NCBI GenBank assembly: GCA_947247005.1
Contig: OX365945.1
Span: 38,122,551-38,186,550 of the forward strand
Source: Spisula solida
Lineage: Eukaryota > Mollusca > Bivalvia > Venerida > Mactridae
Reading direction: 5' to 3'
Length of the DNA stretch: 64,000 bases
Shown here piece after piece: positions 44,836 to 57,200 of this stretch (the first letter of the stretch is position 1; every line of letters starts with the position of its first letter). Made by a program: the position numbers and the translations under genes. The notes beneath the pieces are model-generated. The model searched no databases, had not been told where the DNA came from, and saw only the letters and a list, made by a program, of their open reading frames with translations.

Positions 44836-47700
44836 CGGTGCGTGATGCCGATAAAACGCGGTGAATGTCGGTGATTCGCGGTGAATCCACTCAATACAGG
44901 TAAGTTCTACTGTAATGTTTGAATTGATGTACATGTGCAGTAGAAAATATTTAGAAATCGTCAGTAAACATTTTTTCTCGACGGTAATTACACAATAACA
45001 CCGTACTTACATACATGTACTTGGTGAGATGCATTTAACTCCAAATTTTATATCCAAGTCGTTATTAACAATTGGGAATGTCATATCAAAACACGTTATC
45101 CATCCGTTAAGGAAAACAAATCCATGTACACACGTCTTAATGCTTATCACATCGTTTAAAATTACCAACTGACCAGACGTCGGCATATGCCAATTACCGA
45201 TTACTCACAATGTCGCACGTGTACTCGTTGTGTACTAAGCGAGCAATATGACGCAATAGAGTTTAATATTTGGAATTATATATTTTAATACTGTTTTCTA
45301 ACATATTTTACACGTAGGCCTACTCATAATAGTATTTCCAAGACACAAAGTAACACAATTACACTCGATATGTCGCTGTGTTTTCATTTGTCAAGTTCAG
45401 TTGGGAGAATATTAAAAGTTCGATTCAACCGTTGGGAGAATATTACAATGTAACCATGTATAGCAATTATAAACATCTAAGGCCACTTCGGCTACGATAT
45501 CTTTGATGTCAGTTCACAACAGTTTCTTTTGCATGATAAAGGTCGGCAGCGTCTGAGTATTATTCATTTACCGATTGTCGGCGACTTCTGAAGTTACAAT
45601 GTCGGTACGACTGTCTTTGATCGGAATAGTAAGGGCATGGTGATTTATAGTTGCGTTTTTGTCAACATCCACATCCTGCTATTTGTTGACTACATACGTT
45701 CAATTAATGTTTTCATAATTTATTTCATAACCTGCACCCGTTTTATTAATTAATACTTCACCATTTTCTCGCTCGTACATCTACGCACGTAGGCTGCCGT
45801 ATACGTTGCTATAGGCTGCCGTATACGTAACGCCGTTGCTATGGATCGTACAAACGAGTACCTGCTTCTGTCGCAAATTTAAGTAAGGAATACATAGGTT
45901 GGGACTGAAAAATAAAATAATTCATTACGAAATTTTGTGGTGGGTTTTAACACTGAAGCATTTTTGTGGCCTCTAAACTCCCGCACTGCCAGCATATATA
46001 TATATATATCTTCCAGTGACACTTAAGCACTAGGTCACACCTGTGAACTTTATGCATATCAAGGGCTACACAGGGGTGTCAATTACTATCAATTATACGC
46101 TTGTAATAAACAAGTGCACATTGTAGGTAAAAATTAATTGTTTGTGAATTCCACTATTGCCACCGCAAAACATCGTGTTTCCACCGTGTTGTCACGGTGG
46201 CAATGGCCACGATGGGCTGTCCACCCTAATTTAAAGTCTATGTGGATTTGGGTGGGTTCACGGTGGCATATTTTGCGTTGCCACCCAGAGTCGTCGCCAC
46301 CGTGACGGGTGGACTTTGGAAAACCCACCGTGCGTGTACTTGTGTTTGCCGATTTGCAATAAAGTTTATTTGTTATTTTGTTAGTTTTTTTAATTTTCTT
46401 GCGCCGATTCACCCGCCGGATAGGCTTGTCTCCTAGTGACCGCTTGTTAATTTCTGACTGTCCACTGTGTACATGTACTAGTGAGTGCTGCTTTCCCTGT
46501 TCTGAGTGTTTTTTATCATCTTGTTAATTACGGCATGTGCGTAAAAATATTGTGGACTCGATTTATAAATTAATGTTGAGGGTTCGCAATAAATACTAAC
46601 AAAGATCTAAACTTAACGTATTTTTGTTTAGCGATCTTAATTCAATAATCGCCACGTTTCAATCGATAGCAATTTATAAAATTGTGGTTATGTACAGTCA
46701 ACTGTCTTTAAACGACAGACTTTACAGTTTTTATGTGTGTGCGAGTACCTTATATCTCATATACACAATTGCACACACAAACATAATTTGCGTCAATACC
46801 ATGTGGTCTAAAACAACCGACCTCCACAGAGCGGCATTTTTTCTTTCATATCCTCCCTAGCACGTCTTCAATTGCACCGCTAAGACAATCACGTGAATAA
46901 AGTTCACAAACGACGTCTTGCATAAGTAGACTAGTCGTTTGAAGTTGCCGCCGATGACGTTTTATGTTTGCCGATCAAAGACCACAAGCCGACGTCAAAG
47001 AGACTCGCCACGCCCAAAGATCGAAATGGGTTAACAGGTGCAATGGAAATTTACCCAGATTTATACGCCTATAATCGGACATGCGTACGTGTCAAACAAC
47101 TAAATGTTGACATGGTTATTTCTAGTGTTATTTACGAGAAAACTACTGCACCAATATTTTTTCTAGGATGATTTTTAGGAATTAATTAATGGACTTATGT
47201 AATTATTATGTAAGTACAATTTCACCACATTCTACTTTGCACTTCAATACGTGTCGGAAATAATTAATATAAACAAACAAGAAGCAGTGCCGCTGTTCAC
47301 GAGTAATGCAATTAGCACTCAATTTTGTTACCGAAAATGCGTGAAACACAACTAAATGTACATGTAATTAGCACATGAAAAACCATCTGATTATTTTCAC
47401 TGTCCGGAATGGACGCGAAATCGAGAATAATTCAATGCCAATTCAGAAGATTCTCTTCATATACAATGTACTTACCTGCATCAAAACGAAATCACCGCGA
47501 TTCGCAGTGATCACGGTGAATCGCGGTGATTTTCCCGTGGCTCATTTCCGCGATCAAGCCTGATAACGCGAGGGCAATTTCACTCCGAGCGACATTGTGA
47601 TTTCACTCATGTTCACGCATCGCGGTGATCTTAGGTGATGCGAGTGGAAAATCACTCCTACCCCATTCGCGGTGATGCGCCATGTTAGGCAAAAGTCGCG
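44836..47700. mobile_element. Composite region R: CGCGGTGA word clusters around an inverted Harbinger-like copy
   Basis: Word clusters with CGCGGTGA/TCACCGCG occur at 44840-44900 and 47490-47690, facing each other across ~2.6 kb. A central cluster at 46150-46335 uses CCACCGTG/CACGGTGG in both orientations. Between them is a reverse copy of the Harbinger-like element (about 45470-45960). No gene recognised. By analogy with L and M this may be one word-ended element with other elements inside it, but terminal repeats were not resolved. Confidence 0.45.
45470..45960 (-). mobile_element. Harbinger-like element, partial inverted copy 3
   Basis: Reverse complement of about 930-1380 of copy 1 (for example GTTGCTATGGATCGTACAAA matches the reverse of the 1000-1010 region) and of 50560-51080 of copy 2. 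Ends not preserved. Confidence 0.65.
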
Positions 47701-48246
47701 CGAGCTGTACTGTACATAATATGCAAATGTGAGTACTCTTTTGGTATCAGAATATTTTTTACGCGCAGATAATGCGTCGTTTTTACGCAATTTCACTAAG
47801 GTTTTTATGATATAGGGGGACAATAATGACGTCATAGAGCAAAAAGTAGTCCCGTGACCTATCTTTTTTATTTAATATTTGGATTGAGTACACTTTTATC
47901 AACAAAATTAGCAATAGAAAATATAATGGTCATCGGGGTCGTTTTTGAGCTACGGCCGATTTTGTGTATTTTTTTTTCTTTTTTAGCAGTCATTTTTCGG
48001 ATATTTTGACAATTCTTTTTTTGTCAAAAATTTGTGAATTTTCTTATCAATACCAAAAGTGTATAGGAATGTTTGAATAATATGTGTTTGTTCATACGAA
48101 CCCATGGAAATAATTTTAACAAGAAAAAATATCGATTTTAATGCAACAATGAATACATTGCGAAATATCAGAAATTCAAGATGGCGTCAAAGATGGCCGC
48201 CATCATTTACAAATACACTTAATATTCTATGTTCTCATGCATTTTT
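47701..48246. other. No gene; clustered GATGGCG motifs at 48178-48206
   Basis: CAAGATGGCGTC and AAGATGGCCGCC lie within 30 bp and resemble YY1 sites. Otherwise AT-rich sequence without recognisable features. Confidence 0.35.
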
Positions 48247-49270
48247 AGCTCACCTGCCACAAAGTGGCAAGGTGAGCTTTTGTGATTGTTTTTTGACGTC
48301 GTCCGTCCGTCCGTCAGTCAGACTTTTCACTCTAGCACTTTCAATTTTGCTTTGATTTTCATCAAACTTGTTCAGGAGTTGTACCTCAATGAAATCTAGG
48401 TCAGGTTTAAAGTTGGGTCTTTCGGGGTCAAAAACTAGGTCAATAGGTCAAATAATAGGAAAACCTTGTTAACACTCTGGAGGTCACATTTTTGCTTTGA
48501 CCTTCATCAAACTTGGTCAGTAGTTGAACCTCAATGAAATCTAGGCCAAGTACGAAGTTTTGTCATGTGGGGTCAAAAACTAGGTTAATAGGTCAAATAA
48601 TAGCAAAACCTTGTTAACACTCTGGAGGTCACATTTTTGCTTTGACCTTCATGAAGTTTAGTCAAAATGTTTATCTTGGTGACTTTAAGGTCAAGATCGA
48701 AGTTGGGTCATGTGGGGTCAAAAGGTCAAATAATAGGAAAACCTTGTTAACACTCTGGAGGCCACATTTTTGCTTTGACCTTCATCAAACTTGGTCAGTA
48801 GTTGAACCTCAATGAAATCTAGGCCAAGTACGAAGTTTTGTCATGTGGGGTCAAAAACTAGGTTAATAGGTCAAATAATAGGAAAACCTTGTTAACACTC
48901 TAGAGGTCACATTTTTGCTCTGATCTTCATCCAACTTAGTCAGTAGTTGTACCTCAATAAAATCTAGATCAAGTTCAAAGTTGGGTCATGTTGGGTCAAA
49001 AACTAGGTCATTAGGTCAAATAATAGGAAAACCTTGTTAACACTCTGGAGGTCACATTTTTGCTTTGATTTTCATGAAGTTTAGTCAAAATGTTTATCTT
49101 GGTAACCTTAATGTCAAGTTTGAAGTTGGGTCATGTGGAGTCAAAAACTAGGTCAAAAGGTCAAATAATAGAAAAACCTTGTTAACACTCTGGTGGCCAC
49201 ATTTTTGCTTCAATCTTCATGAAGTTTGGTCAAAATGGTAATCTCGGTAACCTTAAGGGCACCTTTTTTT
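48247..49270 (+). mobile_element. Helentron-like element, family B, lacking its 3' end
   Basis: 5' hairpin AGCTCACCTGCCAC/GTGGCAAGGTGAGCT after TTTTT, CCGTCCGTC run, about seven monomers. It stops within a monomer (AAGGGCACC and a T run) where another complete family B element starts. This 5'-5'-3' arrangement could be a tandem rolling-circle product or an insertion with loss of the right part. Confidence 0.82.
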
Positions 49271-50490
49271 AGCTCACCTGCCACAAAGTGGCAAGGTGAG
49301 CTTTTGTGATTGTTTTTTGTCCGTCGTCCGGCTGTCCGTTAGCTTTTTCACCGTTAACACTCTAGCACTCTCAATTTTGCTTTGATCTTCACCAAACTTG
49401 GTCAGTAGTTGTATCTCAATGAAATATAGGTCAAGTTCGAATATGGGTCATGTGGGGTAAAAACTTGGTTAAGAGGTCAAATATTAGGAAAACCATGTAA
49501 ACACTCTGGAGGCCACATTTTTGCTTTGATCTTCACCAAACTTGGTTAGTAGTTATATTTCAACGAAATCTAGGTCAAGTTTGAAGTTGGGTCATGTGGG
49601 GTCAAAAACTAGGTCAAAAGGTCAAATAATAGCAAAACCTTGTTAACACTCTGGAGGTCACATTTTTGCTTTGACCTTCATGAAGTTTAGTCAAAATGTT
49701 TATCTTGGTGACTTTAAGGTCAAGATCGAAGTTGGGTCATGTGGGGTCAAAAACTAGGTCAAAAGGTCAAATAATAGGAAAACCTTGTTAACACTCTGGA
49801 GGCCACATTTTTGCTTTGATCTTCACCAAACTTGGTAAGTAGTTGTATTTCAATGAAATCTAGGTCAAGTTTGAAGTTGGGTCATGTGGGGTTAAAATAC
49901 TAGGTCAAAAGGTCAAATAGTAGGAAAACCTTGTTAACACTCCGGCGGTCACATTTTTGCTTTGATCTTCACCAAACTTGGCCAGTAGTTGTATCTAAAT
50001 GACATCTAGGCCAAATGCGAAGTTGGGTCATGTTGGGTCAAAAACTAGGTCAAAAGGTCAAATAATAGCAAAACATTGTTAACACTCTAGAGATAATATT
50101 TTTGCTTTGATCTTCACCAAACTTGGTCAGTAGTTGTATCTCAATGAAATCTAGGTCAAGTTAGAAGTTGGGTCATGTGGGGTCAACAACTAGGTCAAAA
50201 GGTCAAATAATAGAACACTCTGGCAGCCATCTTTTTGCTTTAATCTTGATCAACTTTGGTCAAAATGTCTATCTTCATGACCATAAGATCAAGTTTGAAG
50301 TTGGGTCATGTGGGTAAAAAACTAAGTCAATATGTCAAATAATAGCAAAACCTTTTTAACACTCTGGAGGCCTCAGTTTTGCTTTAACCTTCATCAAGTA
50401 AAGTCAATATGTTTATCTTGATGACCTTAAGGTCAAGTTCAAAGGCCATGTTTAGCAGGTGAGCCCCCAAGGATCTATGATCCTCTTGTT
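49271..50490 (+). mobile_element. Helentron-like element, family B, complete
   Basis: Complete 1.22 kb copy: hairpin, CCGTCGTCC run, about eight monomers (with AGGTCAAAAGGTCA), CAGGTGAGC, hairpin AGGATC/GATCCT and CTCTTGTT. It abuts the Harbinger-like copy 2, whose left terminal repeat is missing at this junction. Confidence 0.85.
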
Positions 50491-53131
50491 TATTTTCTGG
50501 TTTACAAGAATTTTTTGGAAAAAGATCCACCGGCCGGTCGAAAAAAAAATAAATAAAAAATTTTGGTTTCGTACCCCACCACCTTATAATTTCGTTGCGA
50601 ATTTTACCCCACAGCCATAACCTCAGTATTTAAGACATTTATAACATACCCCACTGTATCTACTTAAAAATTCGCGACAGAAGCAGAAACTTATTTGTAC
50701 GATCCATAGCAATGGCGTTACGTATACGTCCGACCATAGCAACGTATACAACGGCAGTCCACATGCGCGCGTGTGCACTCTATGAACGAGAAAATCGTGA
50801 AGTATTTATGAAACGCGTGCAGGTTATGAAATAAATTATGAAAACATAACGTAAATGGTCAATAGCGAGATATAGCGGATAAAAACACCGCAACTATAAA
50901 ATACCATGCCCTTATTCCGATCAAAGACAGTCGTACCGACATTGTAACTTCAAAAGTCGCCGACAATCATAACATCATAGAAATGCCGCCGCTAAATTTC
51001 AGACGTTGCCGACTTATGTCGTGCAATCAAAAGAAACTGTAGGAAAACCGACATCAAAGAAATCATAGCCGAACTTTATGCACATTGGAATTTTGATTGA
51101 TCTACATGCTCGAGTATTTATTAGCACGCTTTGACACAATTAATAGAAACATACCAAGACATCGCTAATTTAAATTTAATAGACTTCACGCTTTAGACGT
51201 CTGTTTAATCGGTGTTATTGGAACATTCATTATTAATAAAATATATACATGTTATGTAACAATAATGGATTAATATTTGAAGGTAATTATGAATTTGTCC
51301 CGTCTTCGCAAAACATACATGTGCATGTTAAATTTCGCGTCAATTAGATCTAGCATCGAAGTGATCCAACGTAAGATATTAGTTTATTACAGTGCTCCAG
51401 CTAGGATTTGAAAAGAGCAGGGTGCAACATTTTGAAAAGGGCACTTTGTGGGAGTGTGTGGGAGGGTGTCAGCCTTAAGGGTGGGGGATTGGGGGTCCTC
51501 CCCCAAGAAAATTTTGAAGTTTTAAAGCCTGCTTATGGCATCTCCTGTGTTTCCTGACAGAAATTGTGATGTTTCTCCAGTAAGCAAATAAACCTTTTCA
51601 TTAAAAGGTAAAAAGTATTTTGTACAAAATGAAGTAAATATCACAAAACATGTCATTTAAACATACATATGCACTATGCCAAATTATTGATCTACTTGTA
51701 TATATAATCAACACTTATATAATCAACTCTGATAGTTCTTTTAATTCACAAACATCATAGTACTAGTAGTTAATGTTTATTCTTTTGACATCATTCATTA
51801 ACTGTTTAATTGTACCACGAAGGTTTATCAAAAACGTGCGTGATTGTACGATGTACAACATAAAAATACGATTTTCTCATAAAATTTCTCCTACACTACG
51901 CGTAGGGGCGGTGCGTGAGTTTTATCAGTAAACGAAAACGAAAGTAATTTCCGTGAGATCTCATATCATGGAATCACAGATTTAAAGAAGGGAATAAAAT
52001 AAGTATGCCAAAAAGGTTTTTAGATCCTACTTAATGAGATCGAGATTCGGCAAACTTGCGCGTACTGCAATTAATAGTCGTGGGGAATACGAAAATTTAG
52101 ATCCCGTGAATCTTCATAGATTTCTATCTGAAAGTTTCTACATCGATCTGTAGTTGATATCTCTGTAGTATTGTCTTCAGGAAATAAGACATTTCATGGC
52201 AAATGATTTATAATCTAACATCATTTTTGAAGGATTGAACGAGAAACTTTAGAACTTACACGAGAATTGTCAACGCTGGCAGACCTTGATTATCTGAATT
52301 TCGTCAAAATCCACAATAACTTTCAAATGGTTAATACATCGTCAAAGACTTTAAAGGCGCGATTAAATTCATTAAGATTAATTTTAACATTATCCAAAGA
52401 TATAACGTGTTCACTGTGGTGATTTACAATACTACGCCCAAGTCTCTACATGCGTGAGTTTTACATATGACGTCGCTGTGTAACTGACTTGAGTTTACAT
52501 GTTTCTCTCATAAATACATCGGTCTGCAATCAAATAATCATGATAATCTAATCAAGCTGGATATATATGCGGATGTCAATTTGTCTCAATTCTGGGACAT
52601 ATGCCCGATATTTGTCCCAGCTCAATTCAAGGTCATCAGTTCCCGTGGTCCCGCCCGATTGTCGCAACGATGCCAATTACGATGAATTTTGCTATCTGGT
52701 ATCAAGAACTCGTAGTCTGGAACAATATTATGAATAAATTAAAATCTTCGCAAAAAATACGCAAACCTATGCACGCAGAGAACTAAATTAAATTACATGT
52801 ACAATTTGGTCGATGTTTATGTTATATGACGTCATCCGTCTATTTACGGAAAATAGTGTCAAGCTTTTCGAAAATGAGGCCGCCTAGTTCACGTGAGGTC
52901 AAGGTACTTTAATTTCGATACGTTTTCAATACGATACTGACTGTGCTTTTTTTTATGGTAGCTTAATTATTTGGTCTATTTGAACATTTTTACATGGAGA
53001 ATTATCGATCTTTTGACGATTCGTGCCATCGGCAAAAATAAAAAAGTGAAATTTTATTTTTATTTTTTTTCCACTTTTGTAAAAAATACGGTCGCCGGTC
53101 TTGTAAACCGTAAAATTAAAAAGTCCTGGCC
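50491..53131. mobile_element. Harbinger-like element, copy 2, with a 1.15 kb insertion
   Basis: Matches copy 1 (846-2297) from TATTTTCTGGTTTACAAG to the terminal AAGTCCTGGCC. The right flank is TAA, fitting a TWA target. Relative to copy 1 it has extra sequence at 50545-50635 and a large insert at about 51376-52517. Its left terminus is lost at the family B element. Confidence 0.7.
51376..52517. mobile_element. Insert within Harbinger-like copy 2
   Basis: Absent from copy 1, where CGTAAGATA runs directly into AATTCATCGGTCTG. It starts near CAGTGCTCCAGCTAGGATTT followed by a GGGTGGGGGATTGGGGG-like segment. No inverted partner of the left end and no long frame were found. Likely a non-autonomous transposon of unknown family. 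Confidence 0.55.
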
Positions 53132-54218
53132 TAATGTACTTCAATATACACTTAGCAAGTAATTAAGACCAGCAATAATGTCCTCAAAAACAGGATAATC
53201 ATTAATTTTTTTATGAAACCACCCAAACTTGGAATATACAATGGCAAAACATATCTGGACATTCTTTTCATGAGACCCGTCTCAACCATTTTTATAAAAC
53301 TACAACATGGTCTTTGATAAATGATTTTATTTTTGCATGTACATAACAAAACTAATTTATAATCAAAGCATTAAGAGTACTGATGGGAGGCGATCTGGTT
53401 GCTGCTACTAAAGCTTAAACCGACTTTACACGTTTAATGTTCGTTTTCTTACTGCCGATCTTGTCTTGAATGTCAAAATAGGCATATGTGACTATATAGG
53501 CATGTTGGGTATCTAAACAATTGTTAAAAGTTGCATATTAATTTATATGTAATACGTGTATTGAATGCGTATATCAAAAGTGGCTTTAAAATAATACTAC
53601 TCGCCTAATTATCAGATTCTACAGTACCGTCTTGTAATCACTTCCCTCGCAGCGGGAGATAGTCTATAGAAAGCGGCTAGCTAGTACAGCGACACCATAT
53701 GATTGCATAACAGTACTTTGCAGACCGTATACGATTCATTGATAAAACCATCACTTGACCGTAGTCTGAAGTTTCTAAAAATAGCTTTACAGCCGGGACA
53801 TTTGATGAACACGTCATTTTCGTACTATGAAACAAGTTCGGTATCAGCCGGTGTAGTGATTTTTTTGGCCAAAATATCGATTTAACGAACAGTTTCACAA
53901 TAATTTTTGATCTTAGAATAAACAAATGTTGCTGATTGGCTTAAATCAGTTAAAAAATTTGGAGAAACATATGTAGCAGTATTGGGAATGTTGACAGTTT
54001 CTGGAACTACTTGAATGCGGATTCACATAGCAGCCTAAAGGCGGTTAATTTTGTATTAAGAAATGGGCAATGGTAGTAATGAGAGGCTTAATCGCCTCCC
54101 AAAAACATCATTACATACCCACTATAATAAAGTATAAGTTACAATTATTTTTTGTAAAAATAGTATTAATGAAATAGAATTTGTTGCCATGGAAACAAAA
54201 AAAACGAGTGAAAAAAAT
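53132..54218. other. No gene assigned; GGGAGGCGAT inverted pair at 53381 and 54099
   Basis: TACTGATGGGAGGCGAT near 53377 and ATCGCCTCCCAAAAACATCATTA near 54098 are inverted and may mark an old ~740 bp element. Inside it, a minus-strand frame (53681-53823) is discussed as a finding. No other feature recognised. Confidence 0.35.
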
Positions 54219-57200
54219 GTTCCCTCATCCAAGCTTTAGTGCAGGATGAGGGTCATTATTGGAATAAAGCCGGAGGCTGAGCATGTACAATTAGCATTTC
54301 AGTCATAGTACTGGAATGAGCGCTTTTTAAAGACCCGAGAAAAAGTGCAGTGCACCGTATAGTATATATCACGTGTGCACCTGTAATCAATCATAATTCA
54401 AAGCCAAAGTTTTGTTGCCCTAAACACTAGGCTAATCTCTAATCTAAGTGATAAGCATGTACTAGGGAGGGCAAAGCATAAAAGGCTGAAAGATACACAT
54501 AATATCACAACACAAATTATAACATTACATCATAAAATAAATATACCTGTATGTATACAAATATGCACTTTAAATAAAATGATAATCTGACACAAAGGGA
54601 GGGTATGTACATGCTCAGCCTCCGGCTTTATTCCAATAATGACCCTCATCCTGCACTAAAGCTTGGATGAGGGAACATTATTTTTCATAAAGCCTATGGC
54701 TTTCACATGTACAATTAGCATCTTCAAAGTAGGGCAACAAAACATATTGCCATTAAAACAAATACCCGCTTAAAAATAAAAGTGTAATACAATAATGTAT
54801 AACAGACTAGACACCTTGTAAATCAAGAGTAACAATAATATATACATGAACAATATATATTAATACCATCATAGAGTTAGAATACTTCTCCACAGGTAAT
54901 AAAACCTCTATTATGTCAATAATTGAAATTCAAATATATCTCAAAGGAAAAATACTTTATATAAACTTGAAAATACCAAATTAAATTTAAACATGAACTC
55001 ATGAGGTGACTTGAAAAAAGGATTCCTCAACCAAACACCATTAAAAATATTAAGTAACAAAAAATGAACCTTATAACACTTTGATAGTTCAAAAGAACAA
55101 TGCCGATACAGAAATCCTCAAATAAACATTCTAAACCTGCAAATCAACAACCAGTTGTTAACTGTCAAAAGCTAAAGCTTATAGATTTTAACAAAATAAT
55201 AAATAAAATTTAAATGATATAATAAATAGTTCATCAACTTCAGACCATCAGTGAATCAGAGTATCGTTTTCTAATTGAAAAAGTGGTTAATAAATAACTA
55301 TTAATAAACACCTATAATTCTATTCTTAACATATATACAAGACACAAGCAATAACCACTCTTTGTATACGGCAAATACAATTCTATCAAAGCCCAGTTTA
55401 TGTCAAGATCATAAACTTATAACACTCCAATACATCCTTAACGAAATGACATCAAACCTTTCTTAAATCATAAAAATATACAATATGGTCCGTAAAGAAA
55501 ACTGCTATGCAGCTTAAGTGCTATTCATTGACAATAAAGAAATCACGTATTAAAACATGATATACATGTAATATGTAATATAAATAATAAAACTAAAGTA
55601 AATAAAACCTTTATAGGAATATAAGAAAATAATAGTACTGTTACAGACTTTCCATATATAATATATATAAATAGATCATTCTGCAAAGACACAATACTGC
55701 CATATTCGTATCATGACCATCTTAAATGACTATGATAAAAGATACCACTAATAAATGACAAAGGCCATTATTATCCCTAAATTCCTCATTAAAATAAGTA
55801 AAGTCAATATCTAAACCAAATTCCGCTCAGGTAACACTAACCCTGTTTCTTCGAAAAGAAATAAAATCCATTACAATAACACACAATGTAACAGATAGGT
55901 CTATAATTACTCTTAATAAAAACTTAAAGAATAAAGTACCTCAAATACTCATATAATTACATATAAAAAAGTAACAACCACTATATATACATTACCATTA
56001 GCTGAAACTATGAAATATTATCTATGCTTGAAATGTTCCTGGACACAAAAAGCTAGTTTCCAAAGAAACATATATAATAAAGCAAACATATAAGCGCTTC
56101 CAAAAGGCTGAACTGGATCCATGTTAACTAATTAAAACTAGCAGCACATGTAAAACAAACAACCATAAAAACAACACTACATTAAGACAGTAAACAAGTG
56201 GTTAATATTTTACAACTATTACCAATAGGTTTCTAAAAAATAACTTTTAATTCAAATTCCCAGGTTGCTTAACAGAAGCACAAATGTATGTAAATTCAAC
56301 CCTTCCTTTCCAACTAGGAACAATGACTATACATCCTGCTTAACTTTACTGTAAAAGTCATTTTCAAATATCAGCTTCACTCCGTAAAGTTTATAGTTGA
56401 TAATCAATCACTCATTTTCAAATATCAGCTTCACTCCGTAAAGTTTATAGTTGATAATCACTAAAGCATAGGTGAAACTTAAAAATCCTGAAAACCCTGA
56501 AATCCTCAGAAAAGGATTATATTGGGAAAATACAGCAAAACATACTCTTTGGTACACCCAAAACCTGAAGTTCAGGCATAAGGTCTGAAAAAATTTACTC
56601 ATGTAGATGTGCATAAATAAGTCTGTTAAAATATTATGCATCGTAAAACTACACGTATCCAGTGTATTTATAAATACATGATACTCCAAAACAGTCTCAC
56701 TTATAAACATATATCCAGGGATACTGGTTACATAATATATATATATCCCTTCTCAAGAGAAACTATAGTAAAAATACTAGATTATAGTAGATTTTATACT
56801 AACGACTGACAACATTCTATCATCACATGATAAATAAGAGAATATAAACAACTAAAAATTTGTACTCTCATCGGTCATAAATACACAACACTTGTTGCTA
56901 CAATGATAATGTTCAGAATACAAAAAGCATTGGGTAATAAGTCTATAAGTAATTCGTACTGAGTCACTCATTTCAAGTATATCATAAGTATAATTGATAT
57001 ATGGCTAAATTTAAGAATACAGCAACATATATTTCCAAAATTCATGACATGAATACCTAAAAGCAGATACATCTAAATAAGTTCAACCTGTATCCAAATG
57101 TACCAATTCATCAAAATGAACATCATTCCTCTTGTAACCAATTCTCCACCAAACATCTGAGTTATTCAGTATCATATATAAATATAAGCCATCATAATAC

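Noticed and set aside
45985..46010. TATATA run as a promoter
   Set aside because: It is a plain (TA)n microsatellite with no gene downstream.
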